The notes below the pieces were generated by a model. It was not told where the DNA came from. It did no database searches and saw nothing but the letters and a program-made list of their open reading frames with translations. Below, in pieces: positions 14,965-23,413 of a stretch of DNA of 64,000 nt. Source of the stretch: an uncultured Oscillibacter sp. (GTDB taxonomy: Bacteria > Bacillota > Clostridia > Oscillospirales > Oscillospiraceae). Every line of letters begins with the position of its first letter. The first letter of the stretch is position 1. Position numbers and translations under genes: made by a program. The stretch is from contig CAJUQQ010000002.1 in NCBI GenBank assembly GCA_910588175.1, forward strand, positions 38,359 through 102,358, written 5' to 3'.

Positions 14965-15294
14965 ATGCTGTTACTGCAAGACGGCGTCCTGGCCTTTCTG
15001 TCCGCCGTCGGCCTGACGACGATTGTCTGGGCCCTGGCCGGAGCCGCGCTCCGGATCGGCGGCCGCCCGGCCATTCCGGGCCTCCTGCTGGTGCTGCCCC
15101 TGAAGGGAGAAGCCCTGGCCATGGAGGCGGATGTCCGGGAGCTCCGCCGGGTCCAGGGGAGTCTCCCCGGGGCCAGAATCCTTCTGGCGGACTGCGGACT
15201 GACCCCCGACGCCCAGGCGTTGGCCCGGTATCTGGCGGACCGGGAGAAAAACGCCGCCCTGGTTCCCGCCGGGGAACTTTCCGCCGAAATCTGA
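14965..15294 (+). CDS. Hypothetical protein with N-terminal membrane helix, upstream of recD2
   Basis: A 109-aa protein of unknown function. Residues 1-35 are hydrophobic (FLSAVGLTTIVWALAGAALR) and may form a membrane anchor. The rest alternates strand and helix (LLLVLPLKGEALAMEADV, ARILLADCGLTPDAQALARYL), suggesting a small Rossmann-like fold. The start follows GAGGTGATTCAA. It sits 36 bases before recD2 and is probably co-transcribed with it. Confidence 0.7.
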   Translation: MLLLQDGVLAFLSAVGLTTIVWALAGAALRIGGRPAIPGLLLVLPLKGEALAMEADVRELRRVQGSLPGARILLADCGLTPDAQALARYLADREKNAALVPAGELSAEI

Positions 15295-15330
15295 CCCCGC
15301 GCGAAACGCGAAAAGGAGAGGACATCCCAA

Positions 15331-17538
15331 ATGGAAGAGCTCATCTGCCGGGACGGCACCATACATAGCATCATCTTTCAGAACGCCGAGAACGGCTACA
15401 CGGTCCTCCGCCTCCTTACCGAGGAGGGGGAGGCCGTCACCGTTGTGGGCTGCATCCCCTGCGCCGCCCCCGGCGAGCGCCTGACCGTCACCGGCGTGTG
15501 GGAACGGCACCCCCAGCACGGGGAGCAGCTCCGGGCGGCGGAGGTGGAGCGGAGCCTGCCGGAGGACGAGGAGGAGATCGTCTCCTACCTCTCCTCCGGC
15601 GTGCTGAAGGGCGTGGGCCCCGCCACGGCACGAAACATGGTGGACCGCTTCGGTTTGGAGACCTTCGACATTCTGGAGACCGCCCCGGAGCGGCTGACCA
15701 CCCTCAAGGGCGTCACCGCCCGGCGGGCCCAGGAGATCGCCGAGGGCTTCCGCCGGCATATGGGCCTCCGGCGGCTGATGGCCTTTCTGGCCCGGTATGA
15801 GCTGTCCCCGGTGCTGGCCATGCGCCTGCGGCGGCAGTACGGGGACGCGGCGCTGGAGAAGCTCCGGGCGGACCCCTATCTCCTCTCCGCCGACGACTGC
15901 GGCGTGCCCTTCTCCGTGGCGGACGAGATCGCCATGAGCATGGGCTTTGAGCCGGACAGCGGCCAGCGTCTCCAGGCGGCGGTGACCTTCGAGCTGGGGC
16001 ACAACGAGAACAACGGCCACGTGTTCCTGCCCCGGGGGAAGCTGATTGCCGCCACGGCCCAACTCCTGGAGTGCGATCCGGACCAGCCGGAGCTGGCTCT
16101 GGACGAGCTCATCGGCCGGGGGCTGGTGGTCCAGGAGCGGGTGGCCAATGTGGACGCCTGCTACCTCCGGCGGCTGTGGGAGGCGGAGCGCTCCGCCCAG
16201 GCGCGGCTGGAGGCTCTGCTGGCAGCAAAGCCCCAGGGCCGTGCCTCCGCCGCCCAGACGGCGGACGAACTGGAGAAAGCCCAGGGCATCACCTACGCCC
16301 CCCAGCAGCGCAAAGCCGTGGAGCTGGCGGCGAAGGAGAACGTGCTGATTCTCACCGGCGGCCCCGGCACCGGAAAGACCACCACGGTGCGGGCCATCGT
16401 GGCCCTGTACCGGAAAATGGGGCTGGACACGGTGCTGGCGGCCCCCACGGGCCGGGCGGCCCAGCGGATGAGCGAGCTTACAGGCATGGAGGCCCAGACG
16501 GTCCACCGCCTCCTGGGAATGAGCTGGAACGAGGACGCCCGGCAGGTGACCTTCACCAAGACGGAAAAAGAGCCCCTGGAGGCGAACGCCGTCATTGTGG
16601 ACGAGATGTCCATGGTGGACCTGCCCCTGTTTTCGGCCCTGCTCCGGGCCCTCCGTCCCGGGACCCGGCTGGTGCTGGTGGGGGACGCGGACCAGCTGCC
16701 CTCGGTGGGGGCGGGGAACGTGTTCTCGGACCTGATCCGCAGCGGGCGGGTAGAGACGGTGTTCCTCCGGGAGGTCTTCCGCCAGGCGGAGCAGTCCGCC
16801 ATCATCCGGGCGGCCCACGCCGTGAACCTGGGGAAGCCGCCGGACCTCCAGAGCAACCAGGGGGACTTTTTCTTCCTCTGCCGCCGGGACCCGGAGCGGG
16901 CGGTGAGCACCCTGGTGGAGCTGTGCAGAACCCGCCTGCCGGGGAATATGGGCATTCCGGCGGACCAGATTCAGGTGTTGACCCCCACCCGAAAGGGCCC
17001 TGCCGGAACGGTGAACCTGAACCGCTGCCTTCAGGAGGCGCTGAACCCCAAGGAGGCGGGGAAGCGGGAGCTTCCGTGGGGGGACCGGCTCTTCCGGGAG
17101 GGAGACCGGGTGATGCAGACCCGGAACGACTACGACGTGGTGTGGGAGAAAGAAGACGGAACCGTGGGAACGGGGATCTTCAACGGGGACGTGGGGAAGA
17201 TCGTGGGGATTGACGACTCCGGCGAGTGGCTGGAGCTGGACTTCGACGGCCGCCGGGCGGTTTACGGCGCGGAGCAGCTGAACGAGGTGGACCTGGCCTT
17301 CGCCATGACGGTGCATAAGTCCCAGGGCAGCGAGTACCGCTGCGTGGTGCTGGCGGCCATGCCCGCGCCGCCGTCGCTGATGGTCCGGGGGGTGCTGTAT
17401 ACGGCTCTGACCCGGGCCCGGGAGCTGCTGGTGGTGGTGGGAGACGACGCGTCGGTCCGGGATATGGCCGCCAACGACAAGCGGCAGAAACGATATTCCG
17501 GTCTCCGGTGGAGGCTGGCCAAGGGAGCCGGGGAGTAA
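15331..17538 (+). CDS. recD2: ATP-dependent DNA helicase RecD2
   Basis: A 5-prime to 3-prime superfamily 1B helicase of the RecD2 type, which works without RecBC in replication and repair. The 735-aa protein has the N-terminal OB-like domain and helix-hairpin-helix region (LKGVGPATARNMV, LTTLKGVTARRAQEI). The helicase core follows, with Walker A GGPGTGKTTT near residue 345, PTGRAAQRM, Walker B IVDEMSMVD, GDADQLPSVGAGN and the C-terminal DLAFAMTVHKSQGSEY and YTALTRAR motifs. The ribosome site AAAGGAGAGG fits the start at 15331. Confidence 0.95.
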   Translation: MEELICRDGTIHSIIFQNAENGYTVLRLLTEEGEAVTVVGCIPCAAPGERLTVTGVWERHPQHGEQLRAAEVERSLPEDEEEIVSYLSSGVLKGVGPATARNMVDRFGLETFDILETAPERLTTLKGVTARRAQEIAEGFRRHMGLRRLMAFLARYELSPVLAMRLRRQYGDAALEKLRADPYLLSADDCGVPFSVADEIAMSMGFEPDSGQRLQAAVTFELGHNENNGHVFLPRGKLIAATAQLLECDPDQPELALDELIGRGLVVQERVANVDACYLRRLWEAERSAQARLEALLAAKPQGRASAAQTADELEKAQGITYAPQQRKAVELAAKENVLILTGGPGTGKTTTVRAIVALYRKMGLDTVLAAPTGRAAQRMSELTGMEAQTVHRLLGMSWNEDARQVTFTKTEKEPLEANAVIVDEMSMVDLPLFSALLRALRPGTRLVLVGDADQLPSVGAGNVFSDLIRSGRVETVFLREVFRQAEQSAIIRAAHAVNLGKPPDLQSNQGDFFFLCRRDPERAVSTLVELCRTRLPGNMGIPADQIQVLTPTRKGPAGTVNLNRCLQEALNPKEAGKRELPWGDRLFREGDRVMQTRNDYDVVWEKEDGTVGTGIFNGDVGKIVGIDDSGEWLELDFDGRRAVYGAEQLNEVDLAFAMTVHKSQGSEYRCVVLAAMPAPPSLMVRGVLYTALTRARELLVVVGDDASVRDMAANDKRQKRYSGLRWRLAKGAGE

Positions 17539-17550
17539 GAGGACGGGCTT

Positions 17551-17760
17551 TTATCCTGTAGGGGCGGACACGCAGGTCGCCCCTGCGCCGTGTTTCTCCC
17601 ATAAATCGCGTGACCGGTCCCTTCCGTAAAGACGGCAGTCCTTGGGTTTGGCCGAAGTTTGTAAATGGTTTGTCGACAGCAGGGCGCCTGTTTTATCTAT
17701 AAACTAGATAAAACGAAATATCTGAATTTCAGATACATATACTCACACTTGGTGATGAGT
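17551..17760. other. Intergenic stretch with GTAGGGGCGG repeat fragment
   Basis: After recD2 the sequence contains TGTAGGGGCGGAC at about 17559-17571, paired loosely with GGTCGCCCCTGC downstream. The same 12-base start occurs at 13620-13632. It looks like a fragment of a short dispersed repeat. The rest is AT-rich control sequence of the XRE gene. Confidence 0.4.
17690..17735. promoter_or_regulatory. Twin operators TATCT-N7-AGATA before XRE gene
   Basis: There are two palindromes: GTTTTATCTA-N5-TAGATAAAAC (17690-17714) and TATCTGAA-T-TTCAGATA (17719-17735). Both reduce to TATCT-N7-AGATA with identical spacing, their centres about 25 bp apart. They lie upstream of the XRE gene and fit cooperative binding of two repressor dimers. 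Confidence 0.6.
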
Positions 17761-18000
17761 ATGAGGACAGAAATCCTAAAATACGAGCGAATACGGAATC
17801 TGAGAATTGATAGCGGGCTGACGCAAGCAAATATCGCAGAGCTGCTGCATGTCAGCCAGAACACATATTCACAATACGAAATCGGCGTGACCCGCTACCC
17901 GTTGGACGCGGTGGTTACGCTGGCCCAATATTACCAAGTCAGCGTGGACTATTTGGTGGGGCTGACGGACGAAACTGCGCCGTATCCCAGGAGACGGTGA
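17761..18000 (+). CDS. XRE-family HTH regulator
   Basis: A 79-aa Cro/C1-type repressor: IRNLRIDSGLTQANIAELL as helices 1-2, HVSQNTYSQYEIGVTRYP as the recognition segment, then ALAQYYQVSVDYLVGLTDE-like dimer helix. The start is uncertain between ATG 17755 and ATG 17761; the second has GGTGAT at better spacing. The upstream region carries two matching palindromes, so autorepression is likely. The stop is 5 bases before comF, so it may also affect comF expression. Confidence 0.85.
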   Translation: MRTEILKYERIRNLRIDSGLTQANIAELLHVSQNTYSQYEIGVTRYPLDAVVTLAQYYQVSVDYLVGLTDETAPYPRRR

Positions 18001-18004
18001 GGGC

Positions 18005-18682
18005 ATGAGGATTTCCGACGCTCTGCTGGACCTGCTCTTTCCGCCCAAATGTCCCTTCTGCCAGCGGGTTCAGGACGCGCCGGGCATCTGCCCGGACTGC
18101 GCGGGGGCCCTCCCCCGGACGGACGGGGCCCAAGGTCTCCGGGAGCTTCCCGGCGGATTCCCCTGCGCCGCGCCTCTGTGGTACGAGGGCCCTGTCCGGG
18201 AGGCCGTGCGCCGTTTCAAATTTCACGGCGGCGTCTCCGCCGCCGGGCCCTTGGGGGAGCTGGTGGCCCAAGCCGCCGCGGAACGCTTTTCCGGCGGCTT
18301 TGACACGGTGACCTGGGTCCCCGTCAGCGCCAAACGGCTGCGAAAGCGGGGCTACGATCAGGCCCGCCTCCTGGCGGAGAATGCCTGCCGGCTCTGGAGC
18401 GCGGAGCCGGAGCGGCTTCTCCGCAAGGTCCGGGACAACCCCGCCCAGTCCGGCCTGGAGCGGGCGGAGGACCGCTGGAATAACACCCGGGATGTCTACG
18501 AAGCGGAGGGAGAGCCGGAGGGGAAACGGATTCTCCTCATCGACGACGTGTGTTCCACCGGGGCCACCCTGGTTTCCGCCGCCAAAACTCTTCTGGCGGC
18601 GGGGGCGGCGGAGGTTCTTTGCGCCGCCGCGGCCTTTCCCAGGCCCCAGGGGGAAAACAGGGGAGAAAAAGGGAAAGAATAG
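18005..18682 (+). CDS. comF: ComF family protein (phosphoribosyltransferase-like)
   Basis: A 225-aa ComF/GntX homologue. The N-terminus has a zinc ribbon with two CxxC pairs (CPFC, CPDC). The C-terminal phosphoribosyltransferase domain has the PRPP loop ILLIDDVCSTGAT near residues 176-188. In naturally competent bacteria ComF supports DNA uptake; elsewhere the role is unclear. A comEA-like gene lies 10 kb downstream. The start at 18005 follows GGTGAGGGC, and the gene is directly behind an XRE regulator. Confidence 0.9.
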   Translation: MRISDALLDLLFPPKCPFCQRVQDAPGICPDCAGALPRTDGAQGLRELPGGFPCAAPLWYEGPVREAVRRFKFHGGVSAAGPLGELVAQAAAERFSGGFDTVTWVPVSAKRLRKRGYDQARLLAENACRLWSAEPERLLRKVRDNPAQSGLERAEDRWNNTRDVYEAEGEPEGKRILLIDDVCSTGATLVSAAKTLLAAGAAEVLCAAAAFPRPQGENRGEKGKE

Positions 18683-18684
18683 GC

Positions 18685-18713
18685 TTGCAATCTGGAAGCG
18701 CTGCCAGTATAAT
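18685..18713 (+). promoter_or_regulatory. mreB promoter
   Basis: TTGCAA (18685-18690), 17 bp, perfect TATAAT (18708-18713), 80 bases before the start codon. Confidence 0.75.
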
Positions 18714-18792
18714 GTACTTTGTAACTTTATGGATTCGCTGGCGGTTTTCCGCCTCTCATAAATTGAACAAAAGATAAATGGAGGAATTGCCC

Positions 18793-19812
18793 ATGGCAAA
18801 GGATATCGGTATCGACCTTGGTACCGCTTCGGTCTTGGTTTTCGTGCGCGGCAAAGGCATCGTTTTAAACGAGCCCTCCGTGGTGGCGTTGGATAAAAAC
18901 ACCGGCAAGCTTTTGAAGGTGGGCGAAGAGGCCCAGGCCATGCTGGGCCGAACCCCTGGCAACATCATCGCCATCCGCCCCCTGCGGGAGGGCGTCATTT
19001 CCGACTATGACATGACGGAGCGGATGCTCCGGGAGTTTATTCATAAGGTGGCCGGGGTTTCCGTCTTCAAGCCCCGGGTCATTATCTGCGTGCCCTCCGG
19101 CATTACGGAGGTCGAGGAGCGCGCCGTGATTGACGCGGGCATTTCCGCCGGGGCCCGGAAGGTCTACCTGATCGAGGAGCCTGTGGCGGCGGCCATCGGC
19201 GCGGGCATCGACATTGCCAAGCCCGACGGGCACATGGTGGTGGACATCGGCGGCGGCACGGCGGACATCGCCGTCATCTCCCTGGGCGGCGTGGTGGAGT
19301 CCGCCTCCATCAAAATCGCCGGCGACCAGCTCAACGAGGCGGTGGTGAAATACATGCGCCGCAAGCACAACCTGCTGGTGGGCGAGCGCACCGCCGAGGA
19401 GATGAAAAAGCAGATTGGCTGCGTCTTCCCCAAGGATGAGGAGGAGATCATGGACGTGAAGGGCCGGTGCCTGCTGACGGGCCTGCCCAAGGTGGTGGCC
19501 GTCAGCTCTACGGAGATGATGGACGCCTTCGAGGAGCCGGTAGAGCGCATCATGGAAGCCATCCACTCCGTGCTGGAGCGGACGCCGCCGGAGCTGGTGG
19601 CGGATATTTCCACCAACGGCATCGTTATGACCGGCGGCGGAAGCCTGGTGTCCGGCTTCGACAAGCTGGTGACGGCCCGGACGGGCATCCATACCATGAT
19701 CGCCGACGACGCGATTTCCTGTGTGGCCCTGGGCACCGGCAAGAGCCTGGAGACCCTGAACAGCATGCAGGACGGTACCATGAACCTCAGCCGCCGCAAG
19801 CAGATGAGTTAA
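18793..19812 (+). CDS. mreB: Rod-shape determining protein MreB/Mbl
   Basis: A bacterial actin that forms membrane-bound filaments guiding lateral wall synthesis, 339 aa. It has the actin-fold motifs IGIDLGTASVLVF (phosphate 1), VDIGGGTADIAVISLGG (phosphate 2), and NGIVMTGGGSLVSGFD (adenosine). The start at 18793 has GGAGG eight bases upstream. The gene stands alone, without mreC and mreD, so it may be the Mbl or MreBH paralogue rather than the operon copy. It ends at a strong terminator. Confidence 0.93.
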   Translation: MAKDIGIDLGTASVLVFVRGKGIVLNEPSVVALDKNTGKLLKVGEEAQAMLGRTPGNIIAIRPLREGVISDYDMTERMLREFIHKVAGVSVFKPRVIICVPSGITEVEERAVIDAGISAGARKVYLIEEPVAAAIGAGIDIAKPDGHMVVDIGGGTADIAVISLGGVVESASIKIAGDQLNEAVVKYMRRKHNLLVGERTAEEMKKQIGCVFPKDEEEIMDVKGRCLLTGLPKVVAVSSTEMMDAFEEPVERIMEAIHSVLERTPPELVADISTNGIVMTGGGSLVSGFDKLVTARTGIHTMIADDAISCVALGTGKSLETLNSMQDGTMNLSRRKQMS

Positions 19813-19850
19813 AAAAAGACCGCCGGACGGGTGTCCGGCGGTTTCTTTAT
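19811..19850 (+). terminator. Bidirectional terminator between mreB and HTH gene
   Basis: The stem ACCGCCGGAC/GTCCGGCGGT (19819-19842) has an A-run before and TTCTTTAT after it, between convergent genes. Confidence 0.85.
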
Positions 19851-20086
19851 GGGGATTTTTCAGCGTCGGGCGGCTCCGGGGGCTTCGGGTCGGGAACGTA
19901 TTCCAGAATGTCCTCCACCCGGCAGTCCAGCAGCTTGCAGAGATCGTCAATCAAGCGGGAGGAGATGCCCTTGTTGTGGCGCAGGCGGTAGAGCGTCCCG
20001 CTGCTGTAGCCCAATTTATTGATCATTTTATATGTGGAAATTCCCCGGTCTTTCAGGGTCCTCCAAAACGGGTCATAAACAATCAT
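19847..20086 (-). CDS. Small HTH transcriptional regulator (HTH_26 type)
   Basis: A 79-aa XRE-like regulator: DRGISTYKMINKLGYSSGTLYRL forms the HTH, then SRLIDDLCKLLDCRVEDILEYV. The C-terminus is a proline/acid-rich tail (PDPKPPEPPDAEKSP). The family often represses its own transcription. The start at 20086 has AGGTGATCGT upstream. The promoter region carries the palindrome CTGAA-G-TTCAG (20111-20121) with further GTTCA/TGAAC half-sites nearby, likely operator DNA. Confidence 0.8.
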   Translation of the reverse strand: MIVYDPFWRTLKDRGISTYKMINKLGYSSGTLYRLRHNKGISSRLIDDLCKLLDCRVEDILEYVPDPKPPEPPDAEKSP

Positions 20087-20160
20087 ACGATCACCTGAAC
20101 ACAGTTTACCCTGAAGTTCAGATGTTGAACATATCTAACATTTTAGCAATGGCTGAAATA

Positions 20161-20189
20161 TAGACAATAGCCTAAATATAAGCTATAAT
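20161..20189 (+). promoter_or_regulatory. Promoter of small Cys-rich protein gene
   Basis: TAGACA (20161-20166), 17 bp, TATAAT (20184-20189). The initiation region lies only 15-20 bases before the ORF start. Confidence 0.6.
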
Positions 20190-20208
20190 GGCGTCGGGAG
20201 GCGATAGT

Positions 20209-20403
20209 ATGACATGCGAAAACAGGCTGTGCGTGTATTGGAAGCAAAATGCCTGCGCGTTGAGGGAGGTTCACCTGGACGGCCAGGGAAGCTGCACGGA
20301 CTGCATCATCGTGGAGCTGCCGGAGGAGCTTCTGGAGCGGAAGAGGGCCGCGCTTTTGCGGGAGCTGGACAGAAGGTGGCGGAAGCTGGAGGGGGAAACG
20401 TGA
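20209..20403 (+). CDS. Small cysteine-rich protein
   Basis: A 64-aa protein of unknown function with five cysteines in the first half (TCENRLCVYW, NACAL, GSCTDCII), a pattern fitting a small metal-binding knuckle. The C-terminal half is a charged helix (ELLERKRAALLRELDRRWRKLE). The start has GGGAGGCGATAGT upstream. It has its own strong promoter and no obvious partner. Confidence 0.65.
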   Translation: MTCENRLCVYWKQNACALREVHLDGQGSCTDCIIVELPEELLERKRAALLRELDRRWRKLEGET

Positions 20404-20423
20404 GGGGACCCGGGTGGGACGCA

Positions 20424-21434
20424 TTAGTCCTTCCCCATTTTTTTCAGGGTCTCCAGAGCCTCGCCGAACTCCTTGGCAGAGGCGGAGGGATGGGCCCGGA
20501 GGAGGCGGAGAGAGCGGTGATAGGGCGCGGAGGAGCGGTTTTGCAGAGCGGCCTCCCGGGTTCGGACCCGGCGGATGATTTCCTCCAGGTCCACCCGGCG
20601 CTCCGCCAGGTTTTCGGGCGTGGAATCCGGCAGGTCCTCCAGGTGGTCCCGGCAGGTTTCCAGCGCGTCGGAGATGGAGGAGAGGATTTCCAGCTTGGCG
20701 TTGGTGAGGCGGCGGAAGGAGGCCTCCACCCGTTCCATCCGGGCCTGACGGCGCTCCGCCAGCTCCCCGCCCACCTTCTGCCGGAGCTCCAGGGCCTCCA
20801 GTTCCGTTTTCTCCCGGAAGCGGCGGAGATCATCCTTGGCGAAGGCGGCGTAGACCTCCGCCCGTTTCGCCAGGCGGCGCAGGTCCTCGTTCTCCTCGGC
20901 GGCTTTGGCCAGCAGATCCCGCAGATCCAGGGCGGCCTGGACGGAGCGGACCGCGTCCACGGTGAAGGCCGCCGTGAGCAGAATCGCCAGGGGGTCCACC
21001 AACAGGGCGGGCACCCGGGCCAGCAGCCGGGCGATGGGGGGATGGACGAAGCGCACCAGCAGGATGGAGAAGAAGCCCCAGGCGATGGAGCTGGTGAGGC
21101 AGATGTGGCCGTTGAGGTTGCATTTCTGGTTGCTGTAGTCCCAGTAGCGGACTTTGAAGATGCGCTCCATCACATCCCCGGTGACGTACTCCAGGGCCGT
21201 GGCGGCCAGCATGCCGAAGAGCCAGACCAGCCGGAGGTCCTCCGCCACCGGGATGGTGGCAAGCAGGATGATAATGGCCCCGGAGCCGTAAATAGGCAGG
21301 AGGGGGCCGTGAAGAAAGCCCCGGTTTACCCAGTGCCGCTGGCAGAGGGAGACATAGCAGGACTCCCAAATCCAGCCGCAGAGACAGTAGAAGAAAAACA
21401 GCAGCACCCATTGGCCTGTGGTGTAGACATGCAT
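20424..21434 (-). CDS. CmpB-type putative ABC transporter membrane protein (PF06541)
   Basis: A 336-aa protein. The first 190 residues have about five membrane helices with the family pattern FYCLCGWIWESCYVS and NRGFLHGPLLPIYGSGA of ABC_trans_CmpB. The C-terminal third is a long charged coiled coil (residues 200-330). No ATPase partner is adjacent, so the transporter assignment rests on the family name only. It lies 13 bases after hemW on the same strand. Confidence 0.8.
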   Translation of the reverse strand: MHVYTTGQWVLLFFFYCLCGWIWESCYVSLCQRHWVNRGFLHGPLLPIYGSGAIIILLATIPVAEDLRLVWLFGMLAATALEYVTGDVMERIFKVRYWDYSNQKCNLNGHICLTSSIAWGFFSILLVRFVHPPIARLLARVPALLVDPLAILLTAAFTVDAVRSVQAALDLRDLLAKAAEENEDLRRLAKRAEVYAAFAKDDLRRFREKTELEALELRQKVGGELAERRQARMERVEASFRRLTNAKLEILSSISDALETCRDHLEDLPDSTPENLAERRVDLEEIIRRVRTREAALQNRSSAPYHRSLRLLRAHPSASAKEFGEALETLKKMGKD

Positions 21435-21447
21435 ACGCGAAACTCCT

Positions 21448-22569
21448 TCAGCAAAGAGGCGGCAGCAGCGACAGCAGCTCGCCGATGATTTGGTTGGACA
21501 CCAGAAAGCCCCGGGGCGTCAAGCGCCATGCGCGCTCCCGGCGGACGGCGTAGCCCGCCGCCTCGCATCGCTCCAGAAAGGGCAGGAAGGGGGAGAAGTC
21601 CAGGCCGAAACGCGGCAGGTCCAGGCAAAGCCCCCTGGCGAGGCGGAGGGACAGCATCAGATACTCCTCCTGCCGGTCCCGCCGGGAGAGGGCGTAATCC
21701 TCCGAGCGGGCGGGGGAGCCCGCCAGAAACGCGTCCAGGTCCCGGGTCCAGGCGAAGCGCCGCCCCTGAAAGCAGGAGTGGGCCCCGGGACCGAAGCCCA
21801 GGTATTCCTCCAGAGTCCAGTATTTCAGGTTGTGCCGGGACTCCCGGCCGGGTCTGGCGAAGTTGGAGATCTCATATTGCCGGAAGCCCTGTGCCTCCAG
21901 GAAACTTACGGTTTCCAGGTACATCTCCGCCTGGACCTCGTCTCCCGGCAAGGATTCCCGGCGGGCGTAGAGGGGGGTGCCCGGCTCCGCCTTGAGGCCG
22001 TAGCAGGACAGGTGCTCCGGGGCCAGCTCCACAGCGGAGGAGAGGTTCTTCCGCCAGCGGGGAAGGTCCTGGCCCGGCAGGCCGTAGATGAGGTCTAAGG
22101 ACAGGTTATCAAAGCCCGCCTTCCGGGCGGCCTCCGCGGCGGCGCGGACCTGGGCTGCGGTGTGGACCCGGCCGATGGCCCGGAGCTCCCCGCCGTCGGC
22201 GGACTGCATCCCCAGGGAAATCCGGTTGAACCCCGCCCGCCGGAGGGCGGCGAGGTCCCCGGCGTCCGAGGCGGAATCGGGGTTGGCCTCGAAGGTGATT
22301 TCCGCCCCGGGGGCAATGGGACAGGCGGCGGAAACCGCTTCCAGCAGGGCCGCCAGGCGGCGGAGGCCCAGATAGCTGGGGGTGCCGCCGCCAAAGTAGA
22401 CGGTGTCCGCCTCATAGCCGGAGAAATCCGTCTCCGCCAGCTGGGCCCGTAGGGCGGAGACATAGGCGTCCATGTCCTCCTCCCGGCGGGGAAGGGAGTA
22501 AAAGTCACAGTAGACGCACTTCTGCTTGCAGAAGGGGACGTGAATGTAGATGCCAAGGGCCCGGCTCAT
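21448..22569 (-). CDS. hemW: Radical SAM heme chaperone HemW-like protein
   Basis: A 373-aa radical SAM protein of the HemW/HemN-like group. The 4Fe-4S motif CxxxCxxC is at C14, C18 and C21 (CKQKCVYC), followed by VYFGGGTPSYL and SLDLIYGLPGQ. HemW inserts heme into target proteins and is often misnamed coproporphyrinogen dehydrogenase; it lacks the extra cysteine of true HemN (CKQKCVYCDF, not CxxxCxxCxC). The start overlaps the preceding VOC-like fragment by 4 bases, so translation may be coupled. Confidence 0.9.
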   Translation of the reverse strand: MSRALGIYIHVPFCKQKCVYCDFYSLPRREEDMDAYVSALRAQLAETDFSGYEADTVYFGGGTPSYLGLRRLAALLEAVSAACPIAPGAEITFEANPDSASDAGDLAALRRAGFNRISLGMQSADGGELRAIGRVHTAAQVRAAAEAARKAGFDNLSLDLIYGLPGQDLPRWRKNLSSAVELAPEHLSCYGLKAEPGTPLYARRESLPGDEVQAEMYLETVSFLEAQGFRQYEISNFARPGRESRHNLKYWTLEEYLGFGPGAHSCFQGRRFAWTRDLDAFLAGSPARSEDYALSRRDRQEEYLMLSLRLARGLCLDLPRFGLDFSPFLPFLERCEAAGYAVRRERAWRLTPRGFLVSNQIIGELLSLLPPLC

Positions 22570-22757
22570 CCCATGCGCTCCCGGACGTAGTCCACGGGCA
22601 CGTCCATGCGGGCGGCGGCCTCCTCCGGCGTCATGCCGCCTTCAAGCGTCTTGTTGGCCCTAAAATCCAAGATTACCCGGAGGCCCAGGACGGTCTCGTA
22701 AAACGCCAGGGACCGCGCCATATCCGATACCGCCAGCAGGGGATTTTTCAGTTCCAT
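22566..22757 (-). pseudogene. Truncated VOC/glyoxalase-like gene with foreign tail
   Basis: The first 40 of 63 residues (MELKNPLLAVSDMARSLAFY, then ETVLGLRV) match the N-terminal beta-alpha unit of a vicinal oxygen chelate protein. A complete VOC protein needs about 120 residues. The remainder (TPEEAAARMDVPVDYVRERM) looks like the end of an unrelated helical protein. The gene therefore seems to be a deletion fusion. It still has GGTTTCC-type upstream sequence and overlaps hemW by 4 bases, so it may be translated as a leader ORF. Confidence 0.6.
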
Positions 22758-22834
22758 ACAGGGAAACCTCCATGATGTTGATTACCCCCATCGTATCACA
22801 AACGCCCGCCGGATTCAATACCACCCGGCGCGCG

Positions 22835-22864
22835 GGAATATTTCCGGCCCCGGAGGCAACACTA
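22835..22864 (+). promoter_or_regulatory. Possible forespore sigma promoter of spoVAC
   Basis: GGAATA (22835-22840), 17 bp, AACACTA (22858-22864), compared with the sigma-G type TGMATA and CATACTA. It agrees at most positions and lies 35 bases before spoVAC. No good sigma-A promoter is visible there. Confidence 0.4.
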
Positions 22865-22899
22865 TCCAGGAAATCCAGAACGAAAAGAGGGCGTTTTCC

Positions 22900-23340
22900 A
22901 TGGACATGTCTCCCAAAGAGTACCAGGCTTATGTCAAGCAGAAGGCGAAAAAATCACCCATTGTTAAGGACGTGGCCTTTGCCTTCCTCATCGGCGGGGC
23001 CATCTGCGCGCTGGGCCAGGTGATCACCAACGGCTGGGCCTCGGTGGGGCTGAACAAAGAGGAAGCGGCCACCGCCGCCTCCTGCACGCTGGTGTTTCTC
23101 TCCGCCCTGCTGACGGGAATGAACCTTTACAGCAAGATCGCCCGCTACGGCGGCGCGGGGACGCTGGTGCCCATCACCGGCTTTGCCAATGCCGTGGTGT
23201 CCCCGGCCATCGACTTTAAGAGCGAGGGCTTCATCACCGGCATGGCGGCGAAGATGTTCACCGTGGCGGGGCCGGTCATTGTCTTCGGCACGGTGGCCTC
23301 GGTGCTGTACGGCGTGATTTTGAAGCTCTTCCGCCTCTGA
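22900..23340 (+). CDS. spoVAC: Stage V sporulation protein AC
   Basis: SpoVAC is part of the spore inner-membrane channel that moves dipicolinic acid in during sporulation and out on germination. The 146-aa protein has about four membrane segments and family motifs FAFLIGGAICALGQ, GAGTLVPITGFANAVVSPAIDFKSEG and PVIVFGTVASVLYG. The start at 22900 follows AGAGGG. The usual spoVAC-spoVAD-spoVAE order is broken: spoVAD is at 61276-62292, 38 kb away, and no spoVAE is visible. Confidence 0.93.
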   Translation: MDMSPKEYQAYVKQKAKKSPIVKDVAFAFLIGGAICALGQVITNGWASVGLNKEEAATAASCTLVFLSALLTGMNLYSKIARYGGAGTLVPITGFANAVVSPAIDFKSEGFITGMAAKMFTVAGPVIVFGTVASVLYGVILKLFRL

Positions 23341-23356
23341 GATGGCCTTGAAAGGA

Positions 23357-23390
23357 AACGCCGCCCGCGCCTTGCGGCGCGGGCGGCGTT
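23357..23390. terminator. 15-bp GC hairpin between spoVAC and PilZ gene
   Basis: A perfect 15-bp stem, AACGCCGCCCGCGCC paired with its complement around TTGC, between convergent genes. It has no clear T-run. Confidence 0.5.
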
Positions 23391-23413
23391 CGCTCAGCCG
23401 GTGTCCAGGGGGC

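Noticed and set aside
14971..17316. 781-aa open frame on the minus strand
   Set aside because: It is the antisense shadow of recD2; no domain or start signal is visible.
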